From Zarea fungicola (Eukaryota > Ascomycota > Sordariomycetes > Hypocreales > Cordycipitaceae): DNA of 64,000 nt. Position numbers and translations under genes: made by a program. The DNA is taken from the NCBI GenBank assembly GCA_900169235.1, contig FWCC01000253.1, positions 1 to 64,000 on the forward strand. Reading direction: 5' to 3'. Positions within the stretch are counted from its first letter, which is position 1. Each line of letters begins with the position of its first letter. The notes beneath the pieces are model-generated. The model worked only from the letters and a program-made list of their open reading frames with translations. It had not been told where the DNA came from and ran no database searches. Of this stretch, positions 9,944-19,023 are shown piece after piece.

Positions 9944-10485
9944 GTTGATAAGTGAAGAGAAACCCCAAGTTGAAATTTTCTTGTGAGTTATTTGAGGGAG
10001 GTTTGAGAGCGAGCTCCGGAGCCGCCGAGAACCTCGTTGTGGAGGGTGCTATGCAGCTGGTGTGGTACGCCAGATGACAAATACAGCAACGCGAGGATGG
10101 CTGGTTGAATCTTTGTTAAACGTGAATAGAAGAAAAGGCAAAATGCAACAAAGATTTGCCCACTCAAAAAATAGAACTTTTTGTAGACTGTAATAATCTC
10201 ATTGGAACACCACTTCAAGACTTGACAGATGAGCTGCCAGTGTCGATTTTTGGCGGCGCCGCCACGTGACTGTCTCGCCAAAGTGGGCTGGTCGACCAGC
10301 ACCTACCACTGACCCCTAGCCAATTGCTATTCAGCGCGTTGCTAGAGCTCATAAAAATTTCAGAGAGCGTAATTCTGCATAGGAGAGCTTTCCCACACCT
10401 CGTCCTCGCCTGCTTTCTTCCACCTCGTCGCGTTGTTTCCCTTCTGTATCTATACTATCTTTTTCTAATACCCAAAACTTCAAAA
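9944..10485. promoter_or_regulatory. Divergent promoter region of PGA2 and tuf1 with an E-box
   Basis: A 542-bp region lies between two divergent genes. A palindromic CACGTG core (GCCACGTGAC) lies at 10263-10268, about 220 bp before the tuf1 start, next to a GGCGGCGCCGCC palindrome. The leader before tuf1 is CT-rich. Binding by bHLH factors is inference. Confidence 0.45.
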
Positions 10486-11880
10486 ATGTCTGTCGCCTTC
10501 AGATCGCTTGCGCCGTTTATGCGCACGGCGCGACAGGGCCTCTCCAAGAACAGCACGAGCCCCCTTCACTCCCTCAAGACGCAGAATGTTGCTAGCATTC
10601 TCGGCGCCTACCGCACATACGCCACTCACGACCGTAGCAAGCCCCATGTCAACATTGGTAAGTAGTCTAAGATGTCGTATTCCACCCAATTGAGTTGCTC
10701 ATCGTTCTATCGCTCAGGTACCATCGGCCACGTCGACCACGGCAAGACCACCCTCTCCGCCGCCATCACCAAGCGACAGGCCGAAAAGGGTCTTGCCAAC
10801 TTCCTCGAGTATGGCGCTATCGACAAGGCTCCTGAGGAGCGCAAGCGTGGTATTACCATTTCCACTGCTCACATCGAGTACTCGACCGATAACCGTCACT
10901 ATTCCCACGTCGACTGCCCCGGTCACGCCGATTACATCAAGAACATGATCACTGGTGCTGCCAACATGGACGGTGCCATTATCGTCGTTGCTGCTTCCGA
11001 CGGCCAGATGCCCCAGACCCGTGAGCACCTGTTGCTTGCCCGTCAGGTTGGTGTCCAGAGAATTGTAGTCTTCGTCAACAAGGTCGATGCCATTGACGAC
11101 CCTGAAATGCTGGAACTTGTCGAGATGGAGATGCGTGAGCTCCTTTCCACCTACGGCTTTGAGGGTGATGATACCCCCGTCATCATGGGTTCGGCCCTCA
11201 TGGCCATGAACAACCAGCGCCCCGAGATTGGCCAGGAGAAGATTGATGAGCTTCTCGCCGCCGTCGACGAGTGGATCCCCACCCCTAAGCGTGAGATGGA
11301 CAAGCCCTTCCTCATGTCTGTCGAGGATGTCTTCTCTATTCCCGGCCGTGGCACCGTCGTTTCCGGCCGCGTCGAGCGTGGTATCCTTAAGCGTGACGAG
11401 GATGTTGAGATTGTTGGCAAGGGAAGCGAGCCCATTAAGACCAAGGTTACCGACATTGAGACCTTCAAGAAGTCTTGCGACCAATCTCAAGCCGGTGACA
11501 ACTCTGGTCTTCTTGTCCGTGGTATCCGCCGTGAGGACATTCGCCGTGGTATGGTCGTTTGCAAGCCCGGCTCCGTCACCTCTCATACCCAGTTCCTTGC
11601 CTCCCTCTACGTCCTCACCAAGGAGGAAGGTGGCCGCCACACTGGCTTCCACCAGCACTACCGCCCTCAGATCTACCTCCGTACTGCCGACGAGTCCGTT
11701 GACCTGACATTCCCTGAGGGTACTGATGATGCTTCTTCCAAGATGGTCATGCCTGGCGACAACGTTGAGATGGTCCTCACTCTTACCTACCCCAATGCCA
11801 TCGAGACTGGCCAGCGCTTCAACATCCGTGAGGGTGGACGCACTGTCGCAACTGGCTTGATTACTCGCATTATGAAATAA
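10486..11880 (+). CDS. TUF1: Mitochondrial elongation factor Tu (444 aa)
   Basis: There are two exons, 10486-10657 and 10718-11880, with a 60-nt intron (GTAAGT...CTCAG). The junction restores an I-G-T-I-G-H reading. The spliced CDS is 1,335 nt. Residues 1 to about 48 are basic and hydroxylated with no acids, a typical mitochondrial targeting peptide ending near [16 protein letters not shown]. The GTPase motifs are intact: GHVDHGKT at 61-68, the T-x-E/D switch region (RGITI), DCPGHADYI, and NKVD. Domains 2 and 3 follow to the end ([14 protein letters not shown]; ending GLITRIMK). The protein delivers aminoacyl-tRNA to mitochondrial ribosomes. Codons are strongly biased to C-ending forms, which implies high expression and explains the long antisense open frame over this gene. 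Confidence 0.97.
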
Positions 11881-12692
11881 ATGAACCAGATTCGATAGCG
11901 GAACAAAACTGGCTGCATTCCATTGGTGGGGTGCATTAAAAGGTGGCTGCGCTCAAGATACTTTGATTTATTGCAGTCGCGGCGCGCAAAAGCTGATAAA
12001 AGTTTATTTGATGGGCAAGGACTGCTCTTGTATATTCCCGGGGATGTTTCCTTGAGGATCTCCACTCTAGTTCTCTTCTTTTGTCTTGAATCTGTACTTT
12101 AGATGGGCTGAACGGAGATAGCGATAGACAATGTAAAACTCACTGTACTCTATATATTTACAATTGGAAGCATGCATTGTTGAATATTCAGTCACTGACT
12201 CGTAACGGATGTCGTATGCGTACATTGTCCAACTTCGATATACTGTCTACCGCTGCATTGCGGGAATGCGTACCCTGACGCAAGTATTATTACCCAGGAT
12301 CCCTTGTCAGGCTCATCATATACAGCATAGCACCACAATATGGCTCCCAGCAAAGCCAGCAAAATTTGAAATGGGATCTGTAGTTTTTAAATTGTAATTT
12401 TTTTTCCATCGTAATGGTATTCGTCTATCCTTGGAGGATATTCGTCAGACGCACGATATTCCTCAAAACCAAAGCAAGCCATTAAAACTCCGGTTCCAAG
12501 CGGGCAGCCCTTCGAAGGGGTTGATGTCTTCTCTCTTTTTGACGCCATCACTGAAGCGAATTCACCCTCAAAATTCCAACGCCCCCATGGCTATTCCTTA
12601 GCGCTATCATAAATCTCCTTCCATGATGGTTGTCGAAAAAAAGAATTCGGCTTGGATTTTTTCATGTATTAAAAAAGGTGGAAAGGAAGCAT
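11881..12692. other. Convergent 3' intergenic region between tuf1 and rps29
   Basis: No gene is supported. The region is AT-rich and separates two convergent genes. I found no tRNA-like A/B box pair in it. Confidence 0.6.
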
Positions 12693-13207
12693 TTAGCGGT
12701 ACTAGAAGAAAAGAAAAAAAATGTCAGTATCCAAATCTGTAAAATATCGTGCGAGTTTATTGCGGGTTGCCGGCGTTTGACACGAGGGGTAGCACTTGAA
12801 GCTTGCGGAGGGCGGAGGGGGAGTTGGCGAATCGTCGTTTCAAGCTTCGTCGGCGTGTTGTGTAAATTCGGATTGCGCGTACCTTGTTGAAGCCAATGTC
12901 CTTGGCCTTCTCACGGAAGCACTGACGGCAGAGGTTGAGGTCGTACTTGCGGATGAGACCGGCAGTGTGCTTGCAGACGCGGCTACGTAAACGCAGTATA
13001 TGTTAGCATTTCGATATTCTTCGGTTTCGAATTTCGGTGGTGGCATATGCTTGTCAAATCTGGCCACTGTGCTGCTCTTCACAAGAGAGGCCCAGCTAGC
13101 AGTTCGACGGCAATTGGATATAATTGATTTCGGGTGTATTCGTACCAGGCGCGAGAGCCCTTGCCGTAGGTGCGGGGGCGCGAGTTCCAGACACTTTCGT
13201 GAGACAT
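12693..13207 (-). CDS. rps29: 40S ribosomal protein S29 (uS14), 56 aa, three exons
   Basis: Exons on the minus strand are 13207-13146, 12982-12883 and 12701-12693. They join at GCCTG|C and AACAAG|TAC to give [17 protein letters not shown], then SRACRVC and onward to DIGFNKYR. The spliced CDS is 171 nt, giving the universal S29 length of 56 residues. The four zinc ligands are C21, C24, C39 and C42. The last exon is only nine bases, TACCGCTAA, behind a pyrimidine-rich TTTCTTTTCTTCTAG acceptor; it supplies the conserved Tyr-Arg C-terminus (yeast ends Phe-Arg). The introns are 163 and 181 nt, long for this window. The product is a component of the small-subunit head. Gene finders may miss the micro-exon and read through the donor after Lys54. 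Confidence 0.93.
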
Positions 13208-13738
13208 GATTGCGGTTGTGTTGACGGAAGCTGTGAGAATGCTCTGGTGTGGAAAGATATTTCGTGAGGATTAAGGTGGGCATAAATTTTGTGTGAATTT
13301 CCCTCGCCCCATTCTGGCAACCGATTGGAGGGTTCCCAACCCCGACCCACTGGACTCAGGTCCACTACGCTCAAATCACGTGAACGAACGTTGGCTGACA
13401 ACTTGACAGGAGATCACGTGGAGATAGAGTGAACCACGGTTCCCGATTTGGGTCCAGCGGCGGTTCCTGGTGGAGACGGTCGGCCATCATGGTACAGTGG
13501 CAACAGTGGGTAGCTCCATCTCCATCCATCTAACTGGTGCCAACTTCGTTACACCATACGTGTAGTATAGCTCTGCGATTTGTAAGAAAGTCTCCCTTTG
13601 ATTTGTATTATCCGTCGGCGTTTCCTGTCCAAGTTGCATTTTTCCCTTCCATCTGGACGGGATATTTCTTCTTATTATTCACACACTGACTTGAAACAAT
13701 TTCAAATTTAGAAAAAAAAACAGCAACCGAATTCCACA
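13208..13738. promoter_or_regulatory. Divergent promoter region of rps29 and the PDI gene
   Basis: Two E-box palindromes within ATCACGTG words lie at 13377-13382 and 13415-13420, 33 bases apart and 170-210 bp upstream of the rps29 start. The PDI-proximal side is pyrimidine-rich. I found no convincing unfolded-protein-response element by eye. Confidence 0.45.
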
Positions 13739-14931
13739 ATGGTACTGCTCAAGTCCTTCCTCATCGGGGCTCTGGCTGCCACTGCCGCGGCCAAGTCTGC
13801 CGTTATCGATCTCATTCCCGAAAACTTCGACGATGTCGTCCTCAAGTCTGGCAAACCAACTCTAGTCGAGTTCTTCGCCCCTTGGTGCGGCCACTGCAAG
13901 ACCCTGGCTCCCGTCTACGAGGAGCTTGCCGGTATCTTCGAGCACGCAAAGGATAAGGTGCAGATCGCCAAGGTTGACGCTGATGCGGAACGAGACCTTG
14001 GTAAGCGCTTTGGTGTCCAGGGCTTCCCCACGCTGAAATTCTTTGACGGAAAGAGCGATAAGCCCGAGGAATACAACTCTGGTCGTGACATTGAGAGCCT
14101 TACCGAGTTCATCACCAAGAAGACTGGCATCAAGGCTAAGAAGAAGCTCGAGCTCCCCAGCCAGGTTGTCTACCTCAACGACAAGACCTTCAAGGAGACC
14201 ATTGGCGGCGACAAGAATGTGCTTGTTGCCTTTACTGCCCCGTGGTGTGGCCGTACGTTTCTTCTGTTCTGTAGTGCCCTTTGGAATTACAATTTGCTAA
14301 CTGGCGCTTCGTAGACTGCAAGACGCTCGCCCCGACCTGGGAGACTCTCGCCGTCGATTTCGCCAATGAAAAGAACGTCATTGTTGCCAAAGTCGACGCC
14401 GAGGCCCCCGAGAGCAAGGCTGTTGCAGAGGAGCAGGGCGTCAGCTCCTACCCTACCATTAAGTTTTTCGCCGCTGGCAGCAAGACCGCTATTGACTACG
14501 AGGGTGGCCGCTCTGAGGAGTCCCTCGTCGCCTACATCAATGAGAAGGCCGGTACCCACCGTCTTCCTGGCGGTGGTCTCGATAACCTGGCCGGAACCGT
14601 TGCCGCCCTTGATGTCCTCGTCAAGAAGCTGACTGGTGGTGCTTCCATTGCCGACGTTGCCGCCGAGGTGAAGAAGGAAGCTGGTAAGCTTAAGGAGGCT
14701 GCCGAGCTCAAGTATGCTGAGTACTACGTCCGCGTCTTTGACAAGCTCAGCCAGAACGAGGGGTGGGTCAAGAAGGAGTCTGCCAGACTTGATAGCATCT
14801 TGACCAAGGGCGGACTGGCCCCGTCCAAGCGCGACGAGATCCAGACCAAGGTCAACATTCTCAAGAAGTTTGTCGAGGATGTCGCTGAGAAGGCCGAGAA
14901 GGCGGCCGAGAAGGCCAAGGATGAGCTGTAG
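13739..14931 (+). CDS. erp38: ERp38/TigA-type protein disulfide isomerase (376 aa)
   Basis: Exons are 13739-14252 and 14315-14931. The 62-nt intron splits the His codon of the second active site (GGC C|AC TGC). A signal peptide covers about residues 1-18 (KSFLIGALAATAAA). Two thioredoxin domains follow, each with the redox motif CGHC, at residues 50-53 and 170-173. The C-terminal about 100 residues are helical (ERp29c/D-type domain), and the protein ends in KDEL, an ER-retrieval signal. It should form, break and reshuffle disulfides in the ER lumen. The domain order a-a'-D and the length match fungal ERp38/TigA and plant PDI-D, rather than the four-domain PDI. Without the splice the second CGHC would be lost. 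Codon bias is strong. It diverges from rps29. Confidence 0.95.
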
Positions 14932-15095
14932 AGTAGTGCCTCCTAAATGTATAACAGAGGATTTATTGCATTACAAAAGTAAAACAGGCATACAATGTAT
15001 GAGTCGAAACTTTCATCTTTTGTCTGGGTGGCCATAAAATGTGAACCGTGGATTATCGTTACATTGATATGCTTTCACATGTGGGCAGCTAGTCC

Positions 15096-15538
15096 TCATG
15101 ATTTGGAAGCATTACCATCTTTGGCACTGCCCTCTTTTAGTTCTGCTTCCAGCTTATCCAATCGTGATGACATATCGTCCACTATATTTCGTTAGCATAT
15201 GCTGTGGATTTTAATCATTGTTTGAGTTTGGCAGCTTACGTTTGGCAAATATCTCTGAGGAAACACCGGCAAACTTGTTTTGGATAGTGTTAAGAAGCTC
15301 TTCTACTGCGGCGCTGAGTTCTGTACGCGCATCATCTCCAGGCTAGAATGGAGTAGTTTTCTGTCAGTTAATTGACTAAATTTTCAACATAGGTATTGCA
15401 GCCAGCAGGCCGCCAGCCCCAGGGAATGTCGAGGCTGAGGGGCAAGCACACGCTGTTACAATAGTGAGGTTATGCACATAGTAGTATACTTACGTTATTT
15501 TGCACAGGTGTGTTGGAGTCGCGGTTATCGGAAGACAT
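15096..15538 (-). CDS. HSBP1-like heat-shock-factor-binding protein (77 aa, three exons)
   Basis: Exons on the minus strand are 15538-15494, 15342-15240 and 15181-15096, total 234 nt. The product starts MSSDNRDSNTPVQNN, then has a Leu/Val heptad helix containing ELLNTIQNKFAGVSSEIFAK and continuing LDDMSSRLDKLEAEL, and ends SKDGNASKS-like. HSBP1 proteins are 70-80 aa trimeric coiled coils with the hallmark QxKFxxxSxxI followed by DDMSxRxDxLE, both visible here. In animals HSBP1 attenuates HSF1 and also acts in WASH complex assembly; the fungal role is not settled. All three introns/exons have consensus borders (GTAAGT; TAG). The gene is too small and too broken up to be seen as one open frame. 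It diverges from the Dsc1 gene over 414 bp. Confidence 0.88.
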
Positions 15539-15952
15539 TGCAAATATGGTATCGCCGGTAAGTTCCTATTTGGTGAATTTAGGGACCTGTTTCTTTCTTC
15601 ATCGACTGCTTCCGAGAGGTTGATTGCATACCTAGGCAGGTTAGGTGTAGGGATGAATGCGGCGTCAGAGGTGGGCGGACGAATAACTGGCACTCCACTA
15701 CGACCCTGTCCTTGCAGCTCGTAAAGCTGTCGCCCCAACTCGGCTCTATTAGCATCCCAACTTCCATTCTGCAACCCGTCATTTAAAACATCGAAATAAT
15801 TTCTACGAAATCTGCACCCGGGACTGCAGCTTCACCTGGGCGAACGAGATGCAGTCGACAATGTCCCGATATTAGAATGGTGACACCACAACAGAATATA
15901 CAGTATTACAGAACCGGCCGACCGCGGGACGTAAGCCCACAACGTTATCACG
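15539..15952. promoter_or_regulatory. Divergent promoter region of the HSBP1-like and Dsc1 genes
   Basis: A 414-bp region lies between two divergent starts. Small open frames within it have no coding support. No specific regulatory element could be assigned by eye. Confidence 0.4.
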
Positions 15953-18523
15953 ATGCCGCAGAGACAGCAGACAGGGGCGAGCTTCGCCTTTGTCATGCTC
16001 ATGATATGGATGCTCATGCCCATGGGAGATGTTGCCGGACCGGCGGGACCCTTACTGTCTGAAATTGCCGGAAAGCGACTGGCCAAGTACCGGGGTGCTC
16101 TCGACGTTTTGAACAGGACACAGTGGGGGGACTTTACGCCAGCCGCGAAGGAGACAGCGCATTTTGTCAACATCACAGGATTTCGAGAGATTGATGGCTT
16201 CGCGTGGGAGGACCTTGACAGGTTCAAGGAGAAGAGCTTGCAGCTCAGCCGACATGCGGTGGCCTCGGCACCGGACCAGCCGCCGCGATGGGACATGGCT
16301 GAGGGCGAGCCCGTGTGGATGACTGCATCTGGCAGCTTGGAGGGCGACTGGGTACACCGAGCAGGCTCAGCGACACGAAGTTTTAGAGATTACAACCTCA
16401 GCCATAGTGTGCCCGACATGGACTGGATTGCTGACAGGATGGAATGGGGCCGTAACATGACGGGCAAGTCGGGTCGTATGCATCTGCATATGGAAGGAAA
16501 CAAGACTACGACCGAGTACGAGCAGCTGAACCGCGATAAAGCACCATTATCCGGAGGCTTGATTCGCAATGTCAAAGGCACCCTGTCGCTCGAAGACACA
16601 ACAGGCTCCGGCTCCACCTGGGAGATGCGTCTCTGGGGCGTGCACTGGCCGCGGCAAGGCGTGATCATGCTGACGACTACAAGCGAAAAGTTTGAAGGCA
16701 TCTTCGGCCTCCCGCACCTGACTCCTGGGCCGGATTTCTTCCAGTCGAGCAAGGCTCTACTGAAACAACGACTGCATAAGGTCCTGGAGACGAAGCAGAA
16801 GAACATATACACAGATCAGACGGTGCCATGGAGTTCCGAGGTCCAAAACAACCCGCAATTCCTCTTCAGCCCCGCGCCGCAGTGCGAATACATCATGTAC
16901 ATACAGGTACACCCGCTGGACAGGGAGCACCTGCGTAAGACTAAAGACGATCTGGACATGGCACAGCTCATAGGCGCGATCGAAAATGAGCTGGCGACCC
17001 CCGTCGGCGCGCCTGTTGGTCATGTACCTAAACTGCGCATGTCTGCGGTGCTATACTCACCTGACTGCGCCTATTTTATCGAAACAAAGGGGCCACCGGA
17101 GTTCCCCCCCGGTGAGGCAAACCATCTGGAGGGTGTCAAGGCTGAAGTGCAGACGCACAGGGTCAAGACGTGGATTCTGGTGTTTGCAAGCGTCGTATTC
17201 GGACAGGTCTTTCTGCTCAAGAACCAGATGAAGGAAACGTTTACGCCATCGACCATGGGACGGGTCAGCTTTGGCACAATCAGTGCCATGGTGATGGTGG
17301 ACGGCATCACGTTCACGGCATCGGCAACGTGGGTGTCGACAGCCGGCGCGACCTTTTTGCCTACAATGGCACTCATGTTTGCTGCATTTCTGTCCATGAC
17401 TATTGGCGGCAGCTTTCTCGCCAAGATTTACGAGGTGCAGTTTCCGGAGAACCACCCTCGGTCAGAGACTCCTACAAACACGACTCCATCTCCTGCACCG
17501 CCGGCCACGCTCCCATCAATTGGTGGCTCTCTACTGCCCGCGCCTGTTACTGCAACAGGTTTCGCCGGTAATATCCCTACCCGGCCCTCCCGTCAGGAAG
17601 AGCCAGTTTTTGTGCCCTTTGATGGTGATGTGGAAGCCGACATTGCAGACGGCGCCTCGGTGTTACCGGGCCGGGCCAACCTCACCAACACCACGGTACT
17701 GCCCTCTCCTCCTCCTCCCTCACCGCGCCAGAACTTCCAAGCCGTCATCGGCCGCTTCATCATGAGCAGCCTTGTCATCAGCTTCGTGACGCTCTCTTCC
17801 TCAACATGGTACCCATCTGTCCGTGCCATCTACCTTGACCTCTGTGCCTTTGTCTACCTCTCGCTCTGGGTGCCTCAAATCTACCGCAACGTGATGCGCA
17901 ACTGCCGCCGGGCCTTGACTTGGCCTTTTGTACTCGGCCAGTCGATGCTGCGCCTCGCGCCGCTCGCGTACTTTTGGCTGAAGGAAGATAACTTTCTTTT
18001 TGCACAGACAGCCACGCGGTCGTTTGCCGTCCTGGCGGCGTGGGTCTGGCTCCAGATTGTCGTGCTGGCCGCGCAAGATGTTTTGGGCCCGCGATTCGCA
18101 GTGCCGAGGAGCTGGGTGCCAGAGGCGTGGGACTACCACCCGGTGCTTCGCGAGGAGAATGTCGAGGCGGGTAGCCTACCGATTGGGCTGCTGGCGGCCG
18201 ACGAGCAACATCAGGATGGGGCCAGTGGTGGAAGCACACAATCTCGACGTGGCAGCAGTGGAAGTCTCATCGAAAAGGCAAAGTATGGCGTAAGGTCACT
18301 GTTTGTCATTGACTGCTCCATATGTCAGGAGCTACTTGAGGTACCCGTCGTGCGGGCGGGAGGGGATGAGGATGGTGCGGGAGGAGGTGTGGCGAGTGTT
18401 TTTGCGCGGAGAATGTACATGGTTACGCCGTGTCGGCACATTTTTCACACGGCGTGCCTGGAGAGCTGGATGAAGTTTCGGTTACAGTGCCCAATTTGTA
18501 GAGAAGACTTGCCTCCGCTATAA
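15953..18523 (+). CDS. dscA: Dsc1/Tul1 RING E3 ubiquitin ligase (856 aa)
   Basis: This is a single exon. An N-terminal hydrophobic segment (about residues 10-28) is followed by a large lumenal domain with several N-x-S/T sites and a GPAGPLL segment typical of Tul1/Dsc1. About seven membrane spans run from about residue 404 to 705 (for example TWILVFASVVFGQVFLL and SLVISFVTLSSSTWYP). A low-complexity loop follows the first group of spans. The C-terminus is a complete RING-H2 finger: C788, C791, C827, H829, H832, C835, C846, C849. This is the catalytic subunit of the Golgi/endosomal Dsc complex, which ubiquitinates membrane proteins. In fission yeast and Aspergillus it is required for cleavage of the SREBP precursor and hypoxia or azole adaptation. 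An Asp/Gly insert between the second and third zinc ligands is longer than usual. The identification is secure from topology plus RING. Confidence 0.93.
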   Translation: MPQRQQTGASFAFVMLMIWMLMPMGDVAGPAGPLLSEIAGKRLAKYRGALDVLNRTQWGDFTPAAKETAHFVNITGFREIDGFAWEDLDRFKEKSLQLSRHAVASAPDQPPRWDMAEGEPVWMTASGSLEGDWVHRAGSATRSFRDYNLSHSVPDMDWIADRMEWGRNMTGKSGRMHLHMEGNKTTTEYEQLNRDKAPLSGGLIRNVKGTLSLEDTTGSGSTWEMRLWGVHWPRQGVIMLTTTSEKFEGIFGLPHLTPGPDFFQSSKALLKQRLHKVLETKQKNIYTDQTVPWSSEVQNNPQFLFSPAPQCEYIMYIQVHPLDREHLRKTKDDLDMAQLIGAIENELATPVGAPVGHVPKLRMSAVLYSPDCAYFIETKGPPEFPPGEANHLEGVKAEVQTHRVKTWILVFASVVFGQVFLLKNQMKETFTPSTMGRVSFGTISAMVMVDGITFTASATWVSTAGATFLPTMALMFAAFLSMTIGGSFLAKIYEVQFPENHPRSETPTNTTPSPAPPATLPSIGGSLLPAPVTATGFAGNIPTRPSRQEEPVFVPFDGDVEADIADGASVLPGRANLTNTTVLPSPPPPSPRQNFQAVIGRFIMSSLVISFVTLSSSTWYPSVRAIYLDLCAFVYLSLWVPQIYRNVMRNCRRALTWPFVLGQSMLRLAPLAYFWLKEDNFLFAQTATRSFAVLAAWVWLQIVVLAAQDVLGPRFAVPRSWVPEAWDYHPVLREENVEAGSLPIGLLAADEQHQDGASGGSTQSRRGSSGSLIEKAKYGVRSLFVIDCSICQELLEVPVVRAGGDEDGAGGGVASVFARRMYMVTPCRHIFHTACLESWMKFRLQCPICREDLPPL

Positions 18524-19023
18524 AGACAAATTGAAACACGGAAAAGAGAACTTGTAGAAGAGGTGAGCAACGACGCGTGTACAATATGCATTGCATGTAA
18601 CGAGCTACAATACATGTATCAAGAGTATTATCAAATGCCATGGAGGGTGTTGGATAGATGACCGCAAGGCATATCGTTCTTGGTGTCTTATCCATTGTAC
18701 GGAATCAAAGTATTCCAGTTCCTAGAAACTTCAAATGCAAAATACGGAAGCTATTCTAGAACGCATCCTAAATGACTCTAGAGGCCCACGTACAAAAATT
18801 CCCTTCTAAAAAGAAACAGCCTTACCACCTCAATAATATATATGCATATCGTCCAGCGAAAACATAGTATCCGTGCCGAAGTGCTACATAAATAGAAGTA
18901 AAAACACCAATGCAAACCACGAAGCGCAGTGGTACTCTAGAATTGAATAATATAGACAGGCGAAGAAGAGAAATATTCTCCAGGAGCACTTACTCCAATG
19001 TTTATCAATAAAAGGAGGAGGAT
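18524..19023. other. Convergent 3' intergenic region
   Basis: No gene is supported. It is AT-rich sequence between the 3' ends of dscA (+) and the Zn2Cys6 regulator (-), presumably both 3' untranslated regions. Confidence 0.6.

Noticed and set aside
10714..11658. 314-codon minus-strand frame over tuf1
   Set aside because: It is the antisense shadow of a highly codon-biased gene; the plus strand is unambiguous EF-Tu.
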